A stretch of 64,000 nt of DNA from MnTg04 sp964568075 (GTDB taxonomy: Bacteria; Pseudomonadota; Gammaproteobacteria; Steroidobacterales; MnTg04): the NCBI GenBank assembly GCA_964568075.1, contig CAZMOM010000015.1, positions 13,367 to 77,366 of the forward strand. Direction: 5' to 3'. Positions 1-9,368 of the stretch are shown one piece after another. Numbering within the stretch: the first letter of the stretch is position 1; the number at the start of each line of letters is the position of its first letter. Below the pieces are notes generated by a model. That model was given only the letters and a program-made list of their open reading frames with translations, ran no database searches and was not told where the DNA came from. The position numbers and the translations under genes are program-made.

Positions 1-335
1 GATTGTGATATCTGCCCGATAGCGAACCCAAGCCCTCTCCCGGACGGTTCCCGAAGATAGGCGCGATAGTAAATAATCCGGGCAATCACGAACAATATAC
101 CCAGACCGGCAGCTGTCGGTTCATGAACATAAAAAGCGAACAGCCACATGGCTGGCAGAAAGACAATTAACTGCTCCAGCGTATTTTGTTGTACGCGGCT
201 GGTCCTTTCGAACTCAGGCGCACCCTGCATGGCCGGAGCCTTCACGCCGGTCTTCTCTCTCGCCACGCCAACCAGGAAGGATATAATCCAATATTCGATC
301 AAAATAAGACCGGTAACGATGGCCACAACATCCAT
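1..335 (-). CDS. MAPEG family membrane protein, C-terminus cut off
   Basis: Reading leftward from an ATG at 335-333, the frame stays open to the window edge for about 111 codons. The start is supported by an AGGAG-type ribosome binding site a few bases upstream. The protein begins with a hydrophobic helix, then a loop containing FERTSRVQQNTLEQL, then two further hydrophobic stretches. The FExxxRVQxNxxE pattern followed by an R-x-Y-Y-R segment is the hallmark of MAPEG proteins (membrane-associated proteins in eicosanoid and glutathione metabolism). Bacterial members are small four-helix inner-membrane proteins of about 130 residues, mostly of unknown substrate. Only the last helix is missing here. 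It is divergently oriented to the E1 gene at 427, with 91 bp between them. No specific function can be assigned. Confidence 0.82.
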   Translation of the reverse strand, partial: MDVVAIVTGLILIEYWIISFLVGVAREKTGVKAPAMQGAPEFERTSRVQQNTLEQLIVFLPAMWLFAFYVHEPTAAGLGILFVIARIIYYRAYLREPSGRGLGFAIGQISQ

Positions 336-426
336 ACTTCTCTCTCCTGTTTAACGTTGTCACTGTCCGATAGCCGGGCAGGCTCAAACCAACCGCGGGT
401 ATCATAATCCAGGCGCAGTACAAATA

Positions 427-2610
427 GTGCCGTGCTGGTCAAGCTGCCCGTGGGGCAGGTATTATTCGCACTCCCTCAAAGCATCAGGCATAGCATTTGT
501 GAGCTCGGATTCAGCACAAGAAGCATCGGTTTGTTCCGACGACAGTATTGACCCCGCTTTTGACTGGCTGGAAATAGCCCGCCTGGTACTGACCTCGCGG
601 GCCATAGATCGGATCGAGGAAAGCGAGCTCGTCCCGCAAAAGAAAGTGCTTTATCAATTCTCTGCGCGCGGCCACGACCTGGCCGAGATTCTGCTGGGCT
701 CATTAATGAACCACCCGCATGACGCGAGCAGCGGTTATTACCGATCCAGACCATCGCTCCTGGCGATGGGCCTGTCGATCGAGGAAGCGTTCGCCGGCCC
801 ATTGGCCCGCTCCGGCGGATTCAGCGATGGCCGCGACATCGGTGTTGTTTTCAACCGCCCAACGGCAGGCGGCGCCACGGTACTGCCGATGTGCGGCGGT
901 GTCGGGGCACAGTACACGCCGGTCGCCGGCTGGGCGCAGGCGATTCGGTATCACGCAGATGAACTGGGTGACGATAGCTACCAGGGTGCGATCGGCGCTG
1001 CCCTCGGTGGTGACGCATCGGTAGCAACCAATGGTTTCTGGTCGGCGCTGACGATCGCGACCACGCTGAAATTGCCGATGCTGTTCTATATCGAGGACAA
1101 CGATTATGGCATCTCGACACCATCGACGTTGCAAACGCCAGGGGCAAATATAGCGGACAACCTAAAGTCCTTTAATAACTTGAGCGTTCTGGACGGCGAT
1201 GGCACAGAGCCAGCCGAGGCGGCCGGTCTGATACGCCAGGCGGTCGCTCACGTACGCAGCGGTGCCGGCCCGGCCCTGCTGAGGCTTTCCGTGCCCCGGC
1301 TGGGCGGCCATTCGGCGCAGGACACGCAGAAATACAAGTCCGCCGAGATTATCGCGGAAGAAGAGTCTCGTGATCCCCTGCCAAAACTGCATGACTACCT
1401 GGTGCCGGCGTTGATCGATGCGGACACTTGGAAAAAACTGGAGCAGGATGTCGAGCGGGAGGTCGCCGAGGGGCTCGCGGCGGCACTTGCGAGAGCCCAG
1501 CCCGATACCGCCGGGATTGAGCGGCATGCTTTTTGTGAAACCGGACCGGATAGCGAACCCGAAATCCAGCAACAAGGTGGCCTGGCCGTCAGCGGCCATG
1601 TTTTTCCTGAGTCCAGCGAGCAGGCGGAACCCGAGCCTGCGCGAATCAACATGCTGACGGCAATCCGCCGTACGCTTGAATATGAACTGGCAACCAACCC
1701 GAAAGTCGTTGTCTTCGGCGAAGACGTCGGACCCAAAGGCGGTGTGCATGCAGCGACGAGGGGTCTGCAGGAAAAATTCGGTATCAATCGGGTTTTCGAT
1801 ACCAGCCTTTCGGAAGAAGGCATCATCGGTCGCGCCGTTGGTATGGCGGTAGCCGGCCTGATGCCGGTACCGGAGATTCAGTTTCGCAAGTATGCCGACC
1901 CGGCAACAGAGCAACTGAATGATTGCGGTACAATGAGATGGCGGACCAATAATCGATTCGCCGCCCCGATCGTCGTCAGAATGCCCGGCGGTTTTTTCAA
2001 ATGCGGCGATCCCTGGCACAGCCAGACCAATGAAGTGCAATGGGCGCACGGCATCGGCTGGCAGGTGGCCGTGCCGTCTAACGCTGAGGATGCGACCGGG
2101 CTGCTGCGCACAGCGTTGCGCGGCAATAATCCGACCATTTTTTTTGAGCACCGTTCCATGCTGGACGACGTGTGGGCGCGCCGGCCCTATCCCGGAGACA
2201 AATATGTCCTGCCATTCGGCAAGGCAAGGATCACCAAACCGGGTACGGACCTGACCGTGGTGACCTGGGGCGCGATGGTGCCTCGATGTGAGAGCGCGGC
2301 TGAAACAGTTGCTGGAAGCGTGGAGATTATTGACCTGCGCACGATGATGCCATGGGATAAGAAAACCGTGCTGGCCTCGATCGCGAAGACGAGGCGTTGC
2401 CTGGTCGTACACGAGGACAACATGACCGCCGGTTTTGGCGCGGAGATAGTCGCGACCGTGGTCAGCGAATCTTTTTTCGACCTCGACGCGCCAGTTGAGA
2501 GAGTGGCAACGCCGGATATACCCAGTCCACACAATCCGTCGTTGATGAATGCGGTGGTTCCGGATGCAGCTGGAATAGCCGGAAAAATGACCGAGCTGCT
2601 TGAGTGCTGA
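427..2610 (+). CDS. fused 2-oxoacid dehydrogenase E1 component (alpha + beta)
   Basis: This is the thiamine-diphosphate-dependent decarboxylase of a branched-chain-type 2-oxoacid dehydrogenase complex, with both E1 subunits in one 727-residue chain. Residues about 45-330 are the alpha part, with the TPP motif starting GDASVATNGF near 195 and ending at the NDYG segment near 226. Residues about 406-727 are the beta part, starting ARINMLTAIRRTLEYEL and containing the GEDVGPKGGV segment. An acidic linker near 360-405 joins them. The open frame starts at a GTG at 427. A second in-frame GTG at 499 gives a protein beginning close to the conserved region and may be the true start, since neither has a strong ribosome binding site. 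It lies 14 bp before the E2 gene. No E3 gene is in the window, so lipoamide dehydrogenase must come from elsewhere. Substrate is unknown; branched-chain or aromatic 2-oxoacids are both possible. Confidence 0.9.
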   Translation: MPCWSSCPWGRYYSHSLKASGIAFVSSDSAQEASVCSDDSIDPAFDWLEIARLVLTSRAIDRIEESELVPQKKVLYQFSARGHDLAEILLGSLMNHPHDASSGYYRSRPSLLAMGLSIEEAFAGPLARSGGFSDGRDIGVVFNRPTAGGATVLPMCGGVGAQYTPVAGWAQAIRYHADELGDDSYQGAIGAALGGDASVATNGFWSALTIATTLKLPMLFYIEDNDYGISTPSTLQTPGANIADNLKSFNNLSVLDGDGTEPAEAAGLIRQAVAHVRSGAGPALLRLSVPRLGGHSAQDTQKYKSAEIIAEEESRDPLPKLHDYLVPALIDADTWKKLEQDVEREVAEGLAAALARAQPDTAGIERHAFCETGPDSEPEIQQQGGLAVSGHVFPESSEQAEPEPARINMLTAIRRTLEYELATNPKVVVFGEDVGPKGGVHAATRGLQEKFGINRVFDTSLSEEGIIGRAVGMAVAGLMPVPEIQFRKYADPATEQLNDCGTMRWRTNNRFAAPIVVRMPGGFFKCGDPWHSQTNEVQWAHGIGWQVAVPSNAEDATGLLRTALRGNNPTIFFEHRSMLDDVWARRPYPGDKYVLPFGKARITKPGTDLTVVTWGAMVPRCESAAETVAGSVEIIDLRTMMPWDKKTVLASIAKTRRCLVVHEDNMTAGFGAEIVATVVSESFFDLDAPVERVATPDIPSPHNPSLMNAVVPDAAGIAGKMTELLEC

Positions 2611-2624
2611 AAAACAGGTAAAAA

Positions 2625-3815
2625 ATGGCGGAACTGATCGACATCGTCGTGCCCGAAGGCCAGCAGGAGGGAACCGAATCGACGCTGATGCAATGGCTCA
2701 AAAAGGCCGGAGACAGGGTGAATTTGCACGAGCCCTTGATCGAACTGGAAACCGACAAGGTCGTCGTTGAGATCGCCTCGCCCGCCAGCGGAATATTGCT
2801 GGAGCGACTGGTCGAAGAACAAAGCCAGGTAGAGCCTGGTGCCGTATTGGGCCGTATTGAGCCCGGCAAAGGGGCGAAGGCTGACAGCGGCGAGGCAAAA
2901 GACTCGGCCAAAGCCAGTCAGAGCGACCGGCCACCAGAAGGCAAGCACGCAAAACTCAGCCCGGCCGTACGCCGGCTGCTCAAGCAGCACGGCCTGGACG
3001 CCTCACAGATTGTGGGCAGCGGCCGCGATGGTCGCGTGACCCGCGAAGACGTCGAAAACCACATCGCGGGTGGTGCGACAGTCGTTGCCGGTGACCAGGA
3101 CCGCATCGCGGCAGCTGTAAAAGGATCGATCGTGCCGCATTCCCCAATGCGCAAACGCATCGCGACTCACATGGTAAAAAGCATGCGGACCGCACCCCAT
3201 GTGACCAGCGTGTTCCAGGTCGACATGTCGGCGGTTAGCGCTCATCGCAAATCCCATCGCAACGCGTTTGAGAAAAAAGGCGGCAAACTGACTTTCACCG
3301 CCTACTTCGTGAAAGCCGCCGTGGCGGCACTGCAGTCGGTGCCCGAGGTTAACAGCCGATTCCTCGATGAGGGACTGGAACTATTCGGTTCAATCAATAT
3401 CGGCGTCGGCACCGCGTTGGGTGACGAAGGCCTGATCGTGCCGGTTATCCACGGCGCGCAGGACATGGATCTCGGGCTTATTGCCAAAAGGCTACAGACG
3501 CTGACCGACAAAGCACGCAAGGGCGACCTCGATCAATCCGATGTTGCCGGCGGAACCTTCACGATTTCAAATCATGGCGTCAGCGGCAGCCTGATGGCGG
3601 CACCCGTCATTATCAACCAGCCGCAGAGTGCGATCCTCGGGATCGGCAAGCTGGAAAAGCGCGTTGTCGTCGTTGAAGACGGAGACCAGGACCGAATGGA
3701 GATCCGGCTGATGTGCTATGTCACATTAACCATAGATCATCGCGCGCTGGATGCTCATCAGACCAACCGGTTCCTGTCCGTTTTTGCCGAAACCTTGGAG
3801 AACTGGCCCGGCTGA
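2625..3815 (+). CDS. dihydrolipoamide acyltransferase, E2 of 2-oxoacid dehydrogenase
   Basis: E2 core of the complex whose E1 is encoded immediately upstream. It accepts the acyl group on a lipoyl-lysine and passes it to CoA. Residues 1-78 form one lipoyl domain with the acceptor lysine in LETDKVVVEIA. After an Ala/Lys-rich linker, residues about 108-145 are the peripheral subunit-binding domain (LSPAVRRLLKQHGLDASQIVGSG is split over 2955-3025). Residues about 170-396 are the catalytic domain. The catalytic His-Asp motif reads DHRALDAHQ, where the family normally has DHRxxDG, so the glycine is replaced by alanine. The length of 396 residues is normal for a single-lipoyl E2. The ATG at 2625 follows a purine-rich AGGTAAAAA stretch. 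The gene ends 4 bp before the convergent paaZ stop codon. Confidence 0.92.
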   Translation: MAELIDIVVPEGQQEGTESTLMQWLKKAGDRVNLHEPLIELETDKVVVEIASPASGILLERLVEEQSQVEPGAVLGRIEPGKGAKADSGEAKDSAKASQSDRPPEGKHAKLSPAVRRLLKQHGLDASQIVGSGRDGRVTREDVENHIAGGATVVAGDQDRIAAAVKGSIVPHSPMRKRIATHMVKSMRTAPHVTSVFQVDMSAVSAHRKSHRNAFEKKGGKLTFTAYFVKAAVAALQSVPEVNSRFLDEGLELFGSINIGVGTALGDEGLIVPVIHGAQDMDLGLIAKRLQTLTDKARKGDLDQSDVAGGTFTISNHGVSGSLMAAPVIINQPQSAILGIGKLEKRVVVVEDGDQDRMEIRLMCYVTLTIDHRALDAHQTNRFLSVFAETLENWPG

Positions 3816-3819
3816 GCGC

Positions 3820-5859
3820 TCACGTTGACAGTGGCCGGATTGCCACCATCGTCAGAACATCGTATGCCGCGACGATCTCGTCGTCCTGATTGCTAACCTC
3901 GGTATCCCAGCGAACTTCACCGTATTCCTCGCCCTCCCGCATCGTTTTTTGCTTGCAGGTCAGACGAACTTTGAGTTCGTCTCCGATGTTGACGGGCTTG
4001 GCAAAACGAAGATCGTCGAGACCGTAGTTGGCCAGTACCGGTCCGTAATCGGGTTCGACAAACAAGCCCGCCGCCAGCGAGACGATGAAATAACCATGCG
4101 CGACACGTCCATCGAAGAAAGGATTTTTCGCAGCCAGCTCATCGTTCATGTGCGCATAAAACTTGTCGCCGCTGAGTTCGGCGAAACTATCGATATCCTC
4201 AACTGTTATTTTGCGCGACGCGGTGCGCAAGGTATCGCCGATCTGCAGGTCTTCAAAATATTTTGTGAATGGATGAGCGTCGTCACGATTTTCCTCGCCA
4301 CCCCGAATCCAGCGTCTGGCGATTTTTCCCAGAGTCGTGGGTGATCCCTGCAAGGCGGTACGCTGCATGTAATGAAGCACGCCGCGAACACCACCCATCT
4401 CTTCGCCCCCCCCTGCCCGACCAGGTCCGCCGTGTATCAGGTGGGGCAGCGGTGAGCCATGACCCGTCGACTCGGCGGCGGAATGCCGATTGGTGATCAC
4501 CAAACGCCCGTGATACGGCGCGATCCCCAGCGCCAGTTTTTCGGCGATCTCATCGTCATTGGTGAAAATTGATCCGGCCAGGCTGCCCTCGCCGAGGCGC
4601 GCCAGCGCGATGGCCTGGTCGACCGTATCGTATGGCATAACCGTACTGACCGGACCAAATGCTTCCACGTTGTGAACCGATCGGCTCTGCATCGGATTTT
4701 GACAGTGCAGCAGCACCGGCGCGAAAAAAGCCCCTTTGCTGGCATCGGCATCGATGACATCGAATTTTTCAACGTCGCCAAAAACGATGTCGGCATCGCC
4801 GCTAAGATCGGCTACCCGACCCCTGACTTCATCCCGCTGCCCGTGACTGGCCAGTGCACCCATCTGCACGTCCTTGTTACCGGGATTACCGACCCGGACT
4901 TCACCCAGGGCCTTTGCAAGCTCGGTGATCAGCTCGTCGCTAAAATCGGCAGGCGCGATAATTCTTCGAATGGCCGTACATTTCTGTCCGGCTTTGATCG
5001 TCATCTCACGGACCACTTCCTGTATATACAGATCGAATTCGGGTGTACCGGGCTTCGCATCCGGACCGAGAATCGATGCGTTCAATGAGTCGGTTTCCGC
5101 TGTAAACCGAACCGACTGGTCGATCACCGTCTTGTTTTGTTGCAAGTGTTCAGCCGTGCTCTTTGAGCCGGTGAAAGAAATAATATCCTGGCAGGTGAGA
5201 TGGTCAAACAAATCGCCGACTCCGCCGCAAATCAACTGTACCGATCCCTCCGGCAGAATCCCGGACTCGACGATTCTTCTGAACATCGCCTCGGTCAGAT
5301 ACGAAGTACTGGTCGCCGGCTTGACGATCGCGGGCACCCCCGCGAGCAGACAGGGCGCCAGTTTTTCCAGCATCCCCCAGCAAGGAAAATTGAACGCATT
5401 GATATGCAGCGCAACGCCCTCCAGAGGAAGGAAAATATGCTGACCGACAAAACTGCCTTTTTTACTCAGAAACTCGGGTTGGCCATCCACATAGACATGA
5501 TCGTTCGGCATCTCACGACGACCCTTGCTGGAAAAAACAAAGAGCGTTGAAATACCGCCATCCACATCGATCCAGGTATCAGTTCGCGTCGCGCCGGTTT
5601 TGGTCGACACCCCGTAAAACTCTTTCTTGTGCTCCATCAGGTACTTTGCCAGCGCCTTGAGCATGTTGGCACGCTGGTGGAAGGTATATTGACGCAGATT
5701 TTTACCGCCGACTGTACGTGCAAAATCTGCCATCGAGGAAAAATCGAGCCCGTCGCTCGATGAGGTCGCAATTAACTCACCATCAACCGCGCTTCTCAAT
5801 TTAACGCCATCTTCCTTACCTTGTTGCCAGCGATTTTCGGCGAACGACTGCAGCTTCAT
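3820..5859 (-). CDS. paaZ: PaaZ: oxepin-CoA hydrolase / semialdehyde dehydrogenase
   Basis: Bifunctional ring-opening enzyme of aerobic phenylacetate degradation: it hydrolyses oxepin-CoA and oxidises the resulting 3-oxo-5,6-dehydrosuberyl-CoA semialdehyde. From the ATG at 5859 the protein has 679 residues, matching E. coli PaaZ (681). The N-terminal aldehyde dehydrogenase domain shows Glu255 in RFTAETDSLN and Cys294 in AGQKCTAIRR, almost the E. coli numbering. The C-terminal MaoC-like hydratase domain shows Asp565 and His570 in SGDKFYAHMND. The frame is open 42 codons further upstream, but the 5859 ATG has a GAGGG ribosome binding site and matches the family start. It is divergent from paaG with 137 bp between them, probably a shared promoter region, and convergent with the E2 gene. 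Confidence 0.95.
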   Translation of the reverse strand: MKLQSFAENRWQQGKEDGVKLRSAVDGELIATSSSDGLDFSSMADFARTVGGKNLRQYTFHQRANMLKALAKYLMEHKKEFYGVSTKTGATRTDTWIDVDGGISTLFVFSSKGRREMPNDHVYVDGQPEFLSKKGSFVGQHIFLPLEGVALHINAFNFPCWGMLEKLAPCLLAGVPAIVKPATSTSYLTEAMFRRIVESGILPEGSVQLICGGVGDLFDHLTCQDIISFTGSKSTAEHLQQNKTVIDQSVRFTAETDSLNASILGPDAKPGTPEFDLYIQEVVREMTIKAGQKCTAIRRIIAPADFSDELITELAKALGEVRVGNPGNKDVQMGALASHGQRDEVRGRVADLSGDADIVFGDVEKFDVIDADASKGAFFAPVLLHCQNPMQSRSVHNVEAFGPVSTVMPYDTVDQAIALARLGEGSLAGSIFTNDDEIAEKLALGIAPYHGRLVITNRHSAAESTGHGSPLPHLIHGGPGRAGGGEEMGGVRGVLHYMQRTALQGSPTTLGKIARRWIRGGEENRDDAHPFTKYFEDLQIGDTLRTASRKITVEDIDSFAELSGDKFYAHMNDELAAKNPFFDGRVAHGYFIVSLAAGLFVEPDYGPVLANYGLDDLRFAKPVNIGDELKVRLTCKQKTMREGEEYGEVRWDTEVSNQDDEIVAAYDVLTMVAIRPLST

Positions 5860-5996
5860 GATGTCCCTCATTGCGATTTGGTACCGAGCGGCACAGAATA
5901 GCTGATCGCTCGATCGAGCGCATACGAAAAAGTCCGTCCGGGCCGGCAAACTGAGCAAACTTTCCCGCCCACAATGAAGAAACATCTGGAGCGAAA

Positions 5997-6785
5997 ATGA
6001 GTTTTGAAAACATAGAGTTCAGCATCACCGACAATATCGCGCGGCTGACGCTAAACCGGCCAAAAAGCCTGAACAGTTTTAACGAAGCCATGCATGGCGA
6101 AGTCAGATCCGCGCTCGACGAAGTCGAATCCGGATCGTGTCGTGTGCTGCTAATGACAGGTGCCGGACGCGGTTTCTGTGCCGGTCAGGATTTGACAGAC
6201 CGGCATGTAGCTCCCGGCGATGCGCCGCCGGATCTTGGCTATACGCTGGAAAATTTCTACAACCCGCTGATCAGGCGGCTACGTAACCTGGAGATGCCGG
6301 TGATCTGCGCGGTTAACGGTGTGGCGGTCGGCGCCGGCGCCAACCTGGCTTTCGCCGCGGATATTGTCATCGCCGCACAATCGGCAAAATTTATCCAGGC
6401 ATTTTGCAAGCTCGGCCTGGTCCCGGATTCGGGGGGCACCTATATTTTGCCGCGGCTGCTGGGTCCGGCGAGAGCAACCGCCCTGGCAATGCTTGGTGAA
6501 GCGGTCACCGCGAAACAGGCAGAGGCCTGGGGTCTGATTTGGCGTTGCGTTAAAAATGAGCAATTGATGCCGGAGGCAGAGGCGCTGTGTACTCATTTCG
6601 CCAGCCAGCCGACCCGCGGCCTGGCGCTGATCAAGAAAGCGTTAAATGCCAGTTGGAGCAATTCGCTGGATCAACAGTTGGACCTGGAGCGCAACCTGCA
6701 ACAGCAGGCGGGCCGCACGGAGGATTACCGTGAGGGCGTCAGCGCCTTCATGGAAAAACGCGATCCGGTTTTCAAAGGTAGTTAG
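5997..6785 (+). CDS. paaG: PaaG: 1,2-epoxyphenylacetyl-CoA isomerase
   Basis: Crotonase-fold isomerase that turns the ring-1,2-epoxide of phenylacetyl-CoA into oxepin-CoA, the substrate of PaaZ. The 262-residue length equals E. coli PaaG. Diagnostic segments are LNRPKSLNSFNEAMH, the oxyanion-hole GAGRGFCAGQDL, ENFYNPLIRRL, and the active-site LGLVPDSGGT with Asp144. The ATG is preceded by GGAGCG at good spacing. It is the first gene of a rightward run paaG-paaI-paaA-paaB-paaC with short gaps, divergent from paaZ. Confidence 0.95.
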   Translation: MSFENIEFSITDNIARLTLNRPKSLNSFNEAMHGEVRSALDEVESGSCRVLLMTGAGRGFCAGQDLTDRHVAPGDAPPDLGYTLENFYNPLIRRLRNLEMPVICAVNGVAVGAGANLAFAADIVIAAQSAKFIQAFCKLGLVPDSGGTYILPRLLGPARATALAMLGEAVTAKQAEAWGLIWRCVKNEQLMPEAEALCTHFASQPTRGLALIKKALNASWSNSLDQQLDLERNLQQQAGRTEDYREGVSAFMEKRDPVFKGS

Positions 6786-6796
6786 GAGTCTGCTCG

Positions 6797-7228
6797 GTGG
6801 ATGATCTTGAACGGGCGATTGCCTGCCGGGACGCAATGGTTGCCAAAGACCGGGCATCGAAGGCGCTGCGTATTGTTATCAGTATTCCGCAACCCGGCTC
6901 CGCCGAAGCCTGCATGACGATAACGGACAATATGCTCAACGGATTCGGCGTTTGCCATGGCGGTTATGTGTTTACGCTCGCCGATAATGCGTTTGCATTC
7001 GCCTGCAACGCCTGGGACCGCGTCACCGTTGCTGCTGGCGCCAGCATCGACTACCTGAAACCGGTACATGAGAACGACAAGCTGGTTGCGACGGCGGTTG
7101 CACGGTATCGCGGAAAACGAGCGGGCGTATATGATGTCACCGTACATAATCAGAATAACGAGATCGTTGCCGTTTTCCGGGGACGCTCGAGCGCTCTGAA
7201 AGAAACGTTGCTCGACGGGTCTGAATGA
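6797..7228 (+). CDS. paaI: PaaI: (hydroxy)phenylacetyl-CoA thioesterase
   Basis: Hotdog-fold thioesterase of 143 residues, thought to rescue CoA from dead-end phenylacetyl-CoA derivatives. The motif GVCHGGYVFTLADNAFAFA around 51-69 contains the catalytic Asp63, in the position of Asp61 of E. coli PaaI. The start is a GTG at 6797 with TTAGGAG 8 bases upstream. The nearby ATG at 6801 is out of frame. It lies 11 bp after paaG. Confidence 0.9.
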   Translation: MDDLERAIACRDAMVAKDRASKALRIVISIPQPGSAEACMTITDNMLNGFGVCHGGYVFTLADNAFAFACNAWDRVTVAAGASIDYLKPVHENDKLVATAVARYRGKRAGVYDVTVHNQNNEIVAVFRGRSSALKETLLDGSE

Positions 7229-7306
7229 GTCGGGTCAATCGTCGCGGCCGCCAAATACGCCTATAATCCTCTTAAGTTTTCATCCCACCATTCGTGAGGC
7301 GACTCG

Positions 7307-8299
7307 ATGTACACGCAGGGCCTTGACCAAAAACGAGACTCGTCCGACAAGGCGGACCCCGGCGATACGCCCGAACGGCTGGCTGCTTTCCAGAAGAGAA
7401 TAGACGCCGATGAGAAAATCGAACCCAAGGACTGGATGCCATCGGCCTACCGCAAGACCCTGATCCGGCAGATGTCGCAACATGCGCATTCGGAAATCGT
7501 CGGCATGCTGCCCGAAGGTAACTGGATCACCCGCGCACCAACTTTGAGACGCAAGGCCATCCTGCTGGCCAAGGTACAAGATGAAGCGGGTCATGGGCTG
7601 TATATATACGGCGGTACGGAGACGCTTGGCGTTTCCCGCGACGACCTTGTCGCAGACTTGCTCAGCGGGAAAGCCAAATATTCGAGTATTTTCAATTACC
7701 CGACCATCACCTGGGCCGATATCGGTACGATCGGCTGGCTCGTCGATGGCGCGGCCATCATGAACCAGATTCCCTTGTGCCGCTGCTCCTATGGCCCTTA
7801 CGCCCGCGCCATGGTTCGAGTCTGCAAGGAGGAAAGCTTTCACCAGCGCCAGGGCTACGAAATCATGCTCGAGCTGTGCCGGGGAACCGACGAGCAAAAA
7901 CGTATGGCCCAGGACGCACTGGACCGCTGGTGGTGGCCTTCGCTGATGATGTTCGGCCCAAGCGACAAGACCTCGGAGCACAGCGCCCAGTCAATGGCCT
8001 GGAAAATCAAGCGCGTCAGCAACGACGAACTGCGCCAGAAGTTTGTCGACGTGACCGTGCCGCAGGCCGAGTACCTGGGGCTGAAGATGCCGGATGAGGA
8101 TCTCGTTTTTGACAAAAAAACCGGCCATTACCGATTCGGAGAAATCGACTGGCAGGAGTTTTGGGAAGTGCTCAAGGGCAACGGAAAATGCAACCGCGAG
8201 CGGCTGGAAACGCGAAACAGGGCCCACGATGAAGGCCGCTGGGTTCGCGAAGCCGCATCCGCCTACGCCGCAAAACAAGCGGCAAAAGCCGCAGCATGA
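7307..8299 (+). CDS. paaA: PaaA: phenylacetyl-CoA 1,2-epoxidase catalytic subunit
   Basis: Diiron catalytic subunit of the multicomponent monooxygenase that inserts one oxygen atom of O2 into the ring of phenylacetyl-CoA. The protein has 330 residues. Candidate iron ligands are visible in SEIVGML (Glu63), KVQDEAGHG (Glu93, His96) and CKEESFHQRQG (Glu176, His179), the ferritin-like pattern of the family. The C-terminus is Ala/Lys-rich (AAKQAAKAAA). It is followed after 7 bp by paaB. An upstream gap of 78 bp after paaI may hold an additional promoter, but none is obvious. Confidence 0.96.
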   Translation: MYTQGLDQKRDSSDKADPGDTPERLAAFQKRIDADEKIEPKDWMPSAYRKTLIRQMSQHAHSEIVGMLPEGNWITRAPTLRRKAILLAKVQDEAGHGLYIYGGTETLGVSRDDLVADLLSGKAKYSSIFNYPTITWADIGTIGWLVDGAAIMNQIPLCRCSYGPYARAMVRVCKEESFHQRQGYEIMLELCRGTDEQKRMAQDALDRWWWPSLMMFGPSDKTSEHSAQSMAWKIKRVSNDELRQKFVDVTVPQAEYLGLKMPDEDLVFDKKTGHYRFGEIDWQEFWEVLKGNGKCNRERLETRNRAHDEGRWVREAASAYAAKQAAKAAA

Positions 8300-8306
8300 G
8301 GGAATC

Positions 8307-8594
8307 ATGAGTAAACAGGACTGGCCATTATTCGAAGTATTCATCCGCGCCCGATCGGGTCTGAGCCACCGGCATTTTGGCAGTATTCACGCTGCCGACG
8401 AGGCGATGGCGCTTGACCATGCACGCGATCTGTATACCCGTCGCAACGAGGGTGTCAGCATCTGGGTTGTCAGATCCACCGATATCATCGCATCCGATCC
8501 GGTGGACAGCGACTCATTGTTCGAGCCGGCCGCCGATAAGATCTATCGCCACCCGACTTTTTACGAGATACCGGACGATGTCGAAAACATGTAA
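8307..8594 (+). CDS. paaB: PaaB: phenylacetyl-CoA epoxidase small subunit
   Basis: Small 95-residue subunit of the PaaABCE epoxidase that bridges the catalytic PaaA-PaaC heterodimers. The segments WPLFEVFIRARSGLSHRHFG, DLYTRRNEGVSIWVV and ADKIYRHPTFYEIPD match the family closely. The frame is open upstream to 8094 inside paaA, but the ATG at 8307, preceded by GAGGGAATC, gives the correct N-terminus. Confidence 0.95.
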   Translation: MSKQDWPLFEVFIRARSGLSHRHFGSIHAADEAMALDHARDLYTRRNEGVSIWVVRSTDIIASDPVDSDSLFEPAADKIYRHPTFYEIPDDVENM

Positions 8595-8609
8595 GGACCG
8601 GCCGGCGAG

Positions 8610-9368
8610 ATGACCAAAGAACAAGCACTGATCGCGTATGTCACGCGCATGGGAGACAACGCCATTATCATGGCGCAGCGGCTTTCAGAATGGGTTGGCC
8701 ACGGCCCGGAATTGGAAGAAGAAATGGCGATGGCCAATTTCGCGCTGGACTATGTCGGGCAGGCGCGAATGTTTTTCTCATGCGCCGGTGAACTCGAGGG
8801 CAAGGGAAAGAGCGAGGACGATATCTGTTTTCTCAGAGATGGCTGGGATTACGGCAACATTCTGCTGGTGGAGCAGCCCAACGGGGACTTCGGCGAGACC
8901 ATCGCCCGGCTGGTGTTGTTCGAAACATTCTATGCCCTTCAGCTGGAGGCCCTGATGTCATCCCCGGCCACAAAACTTGCTGAAATAGCCGCGCGTGTGA
9001 TCAAGGAATCCGCATACCACCTGCGCCACGCCGGCCACTGGCTGATTCGTCTCGGCGACGGCACTGAAGAAAGTCACCGGCGGGTGCAAAACGCGATCGA
9101 TCGCCTGTGGACCTATACCGGAGAGCTGTTCGAGGCCGACCAAGTCGATGAAATCATGCGGTCAGAATGGGAAGCGCCCGATCTGGCCGTCCTGCGCGAA
9201 CAATGGCATCGGCAAATCGGTGAGTTGCTGGCCAAAGCCACTTTAAAAAAACCGGAAGATGGCTGGATGGATTCAGGTGGCAAGCAAGGCCATCACAGCG
9301 AACACCTGGGCTATATGCTGACCGAGATGCAAAGCCTGCAACGGACCTACCCGGGTGCCAGCTGGTAG
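8610..9368 (+). CDS. paaC: PaaC: phenylacetyl-CoA epoxidase structural subunit
   Basis: Ferritin-like structural partner of PaaA, 252 residues, needed for complex assembly and substrate binding. Recognisable segments are MGDNAIIMAQRLSEWVGHGP, MANFALDYVGQARMF and ESAYHLRHAGHWLIRLGDGT. It starts 16 bp after paaB. The C-terminal HSEHLGYMLTEMQSLQRTYP is typical. An unusual 267 bp gap follows before paaD, whereas these genes are normally nearly contiguous. Confidence 0.95.
   Translation: MTKEQALIAYVTRMGDNAIIMAQRLSEWVGHGPELEEEMAMANFALDYVGQARMFFSCAGELEGKGKSEDDICFLRDGWDYGNILLVEQPNGDFGETIARLVLFETFYALQLEALMSSPATKLAEIAARVIKESAYHLRHAGHWLIRLGDGTEESHRRVQNAIDRLWTYTGELFEADQVDEIMRSEWEAPDLAVLREQWHRQIGELLAKATLKKPEDGWMDSGGKQGHHSEHLGYMLTEMQSLQRTYPGASW

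Noticed and set aside
1162..2532. 456-codon minus-strand frame
   Set aside because: Lies entirely inside the well-supported E1 gene in the opposite strand and has no recognisable domain.
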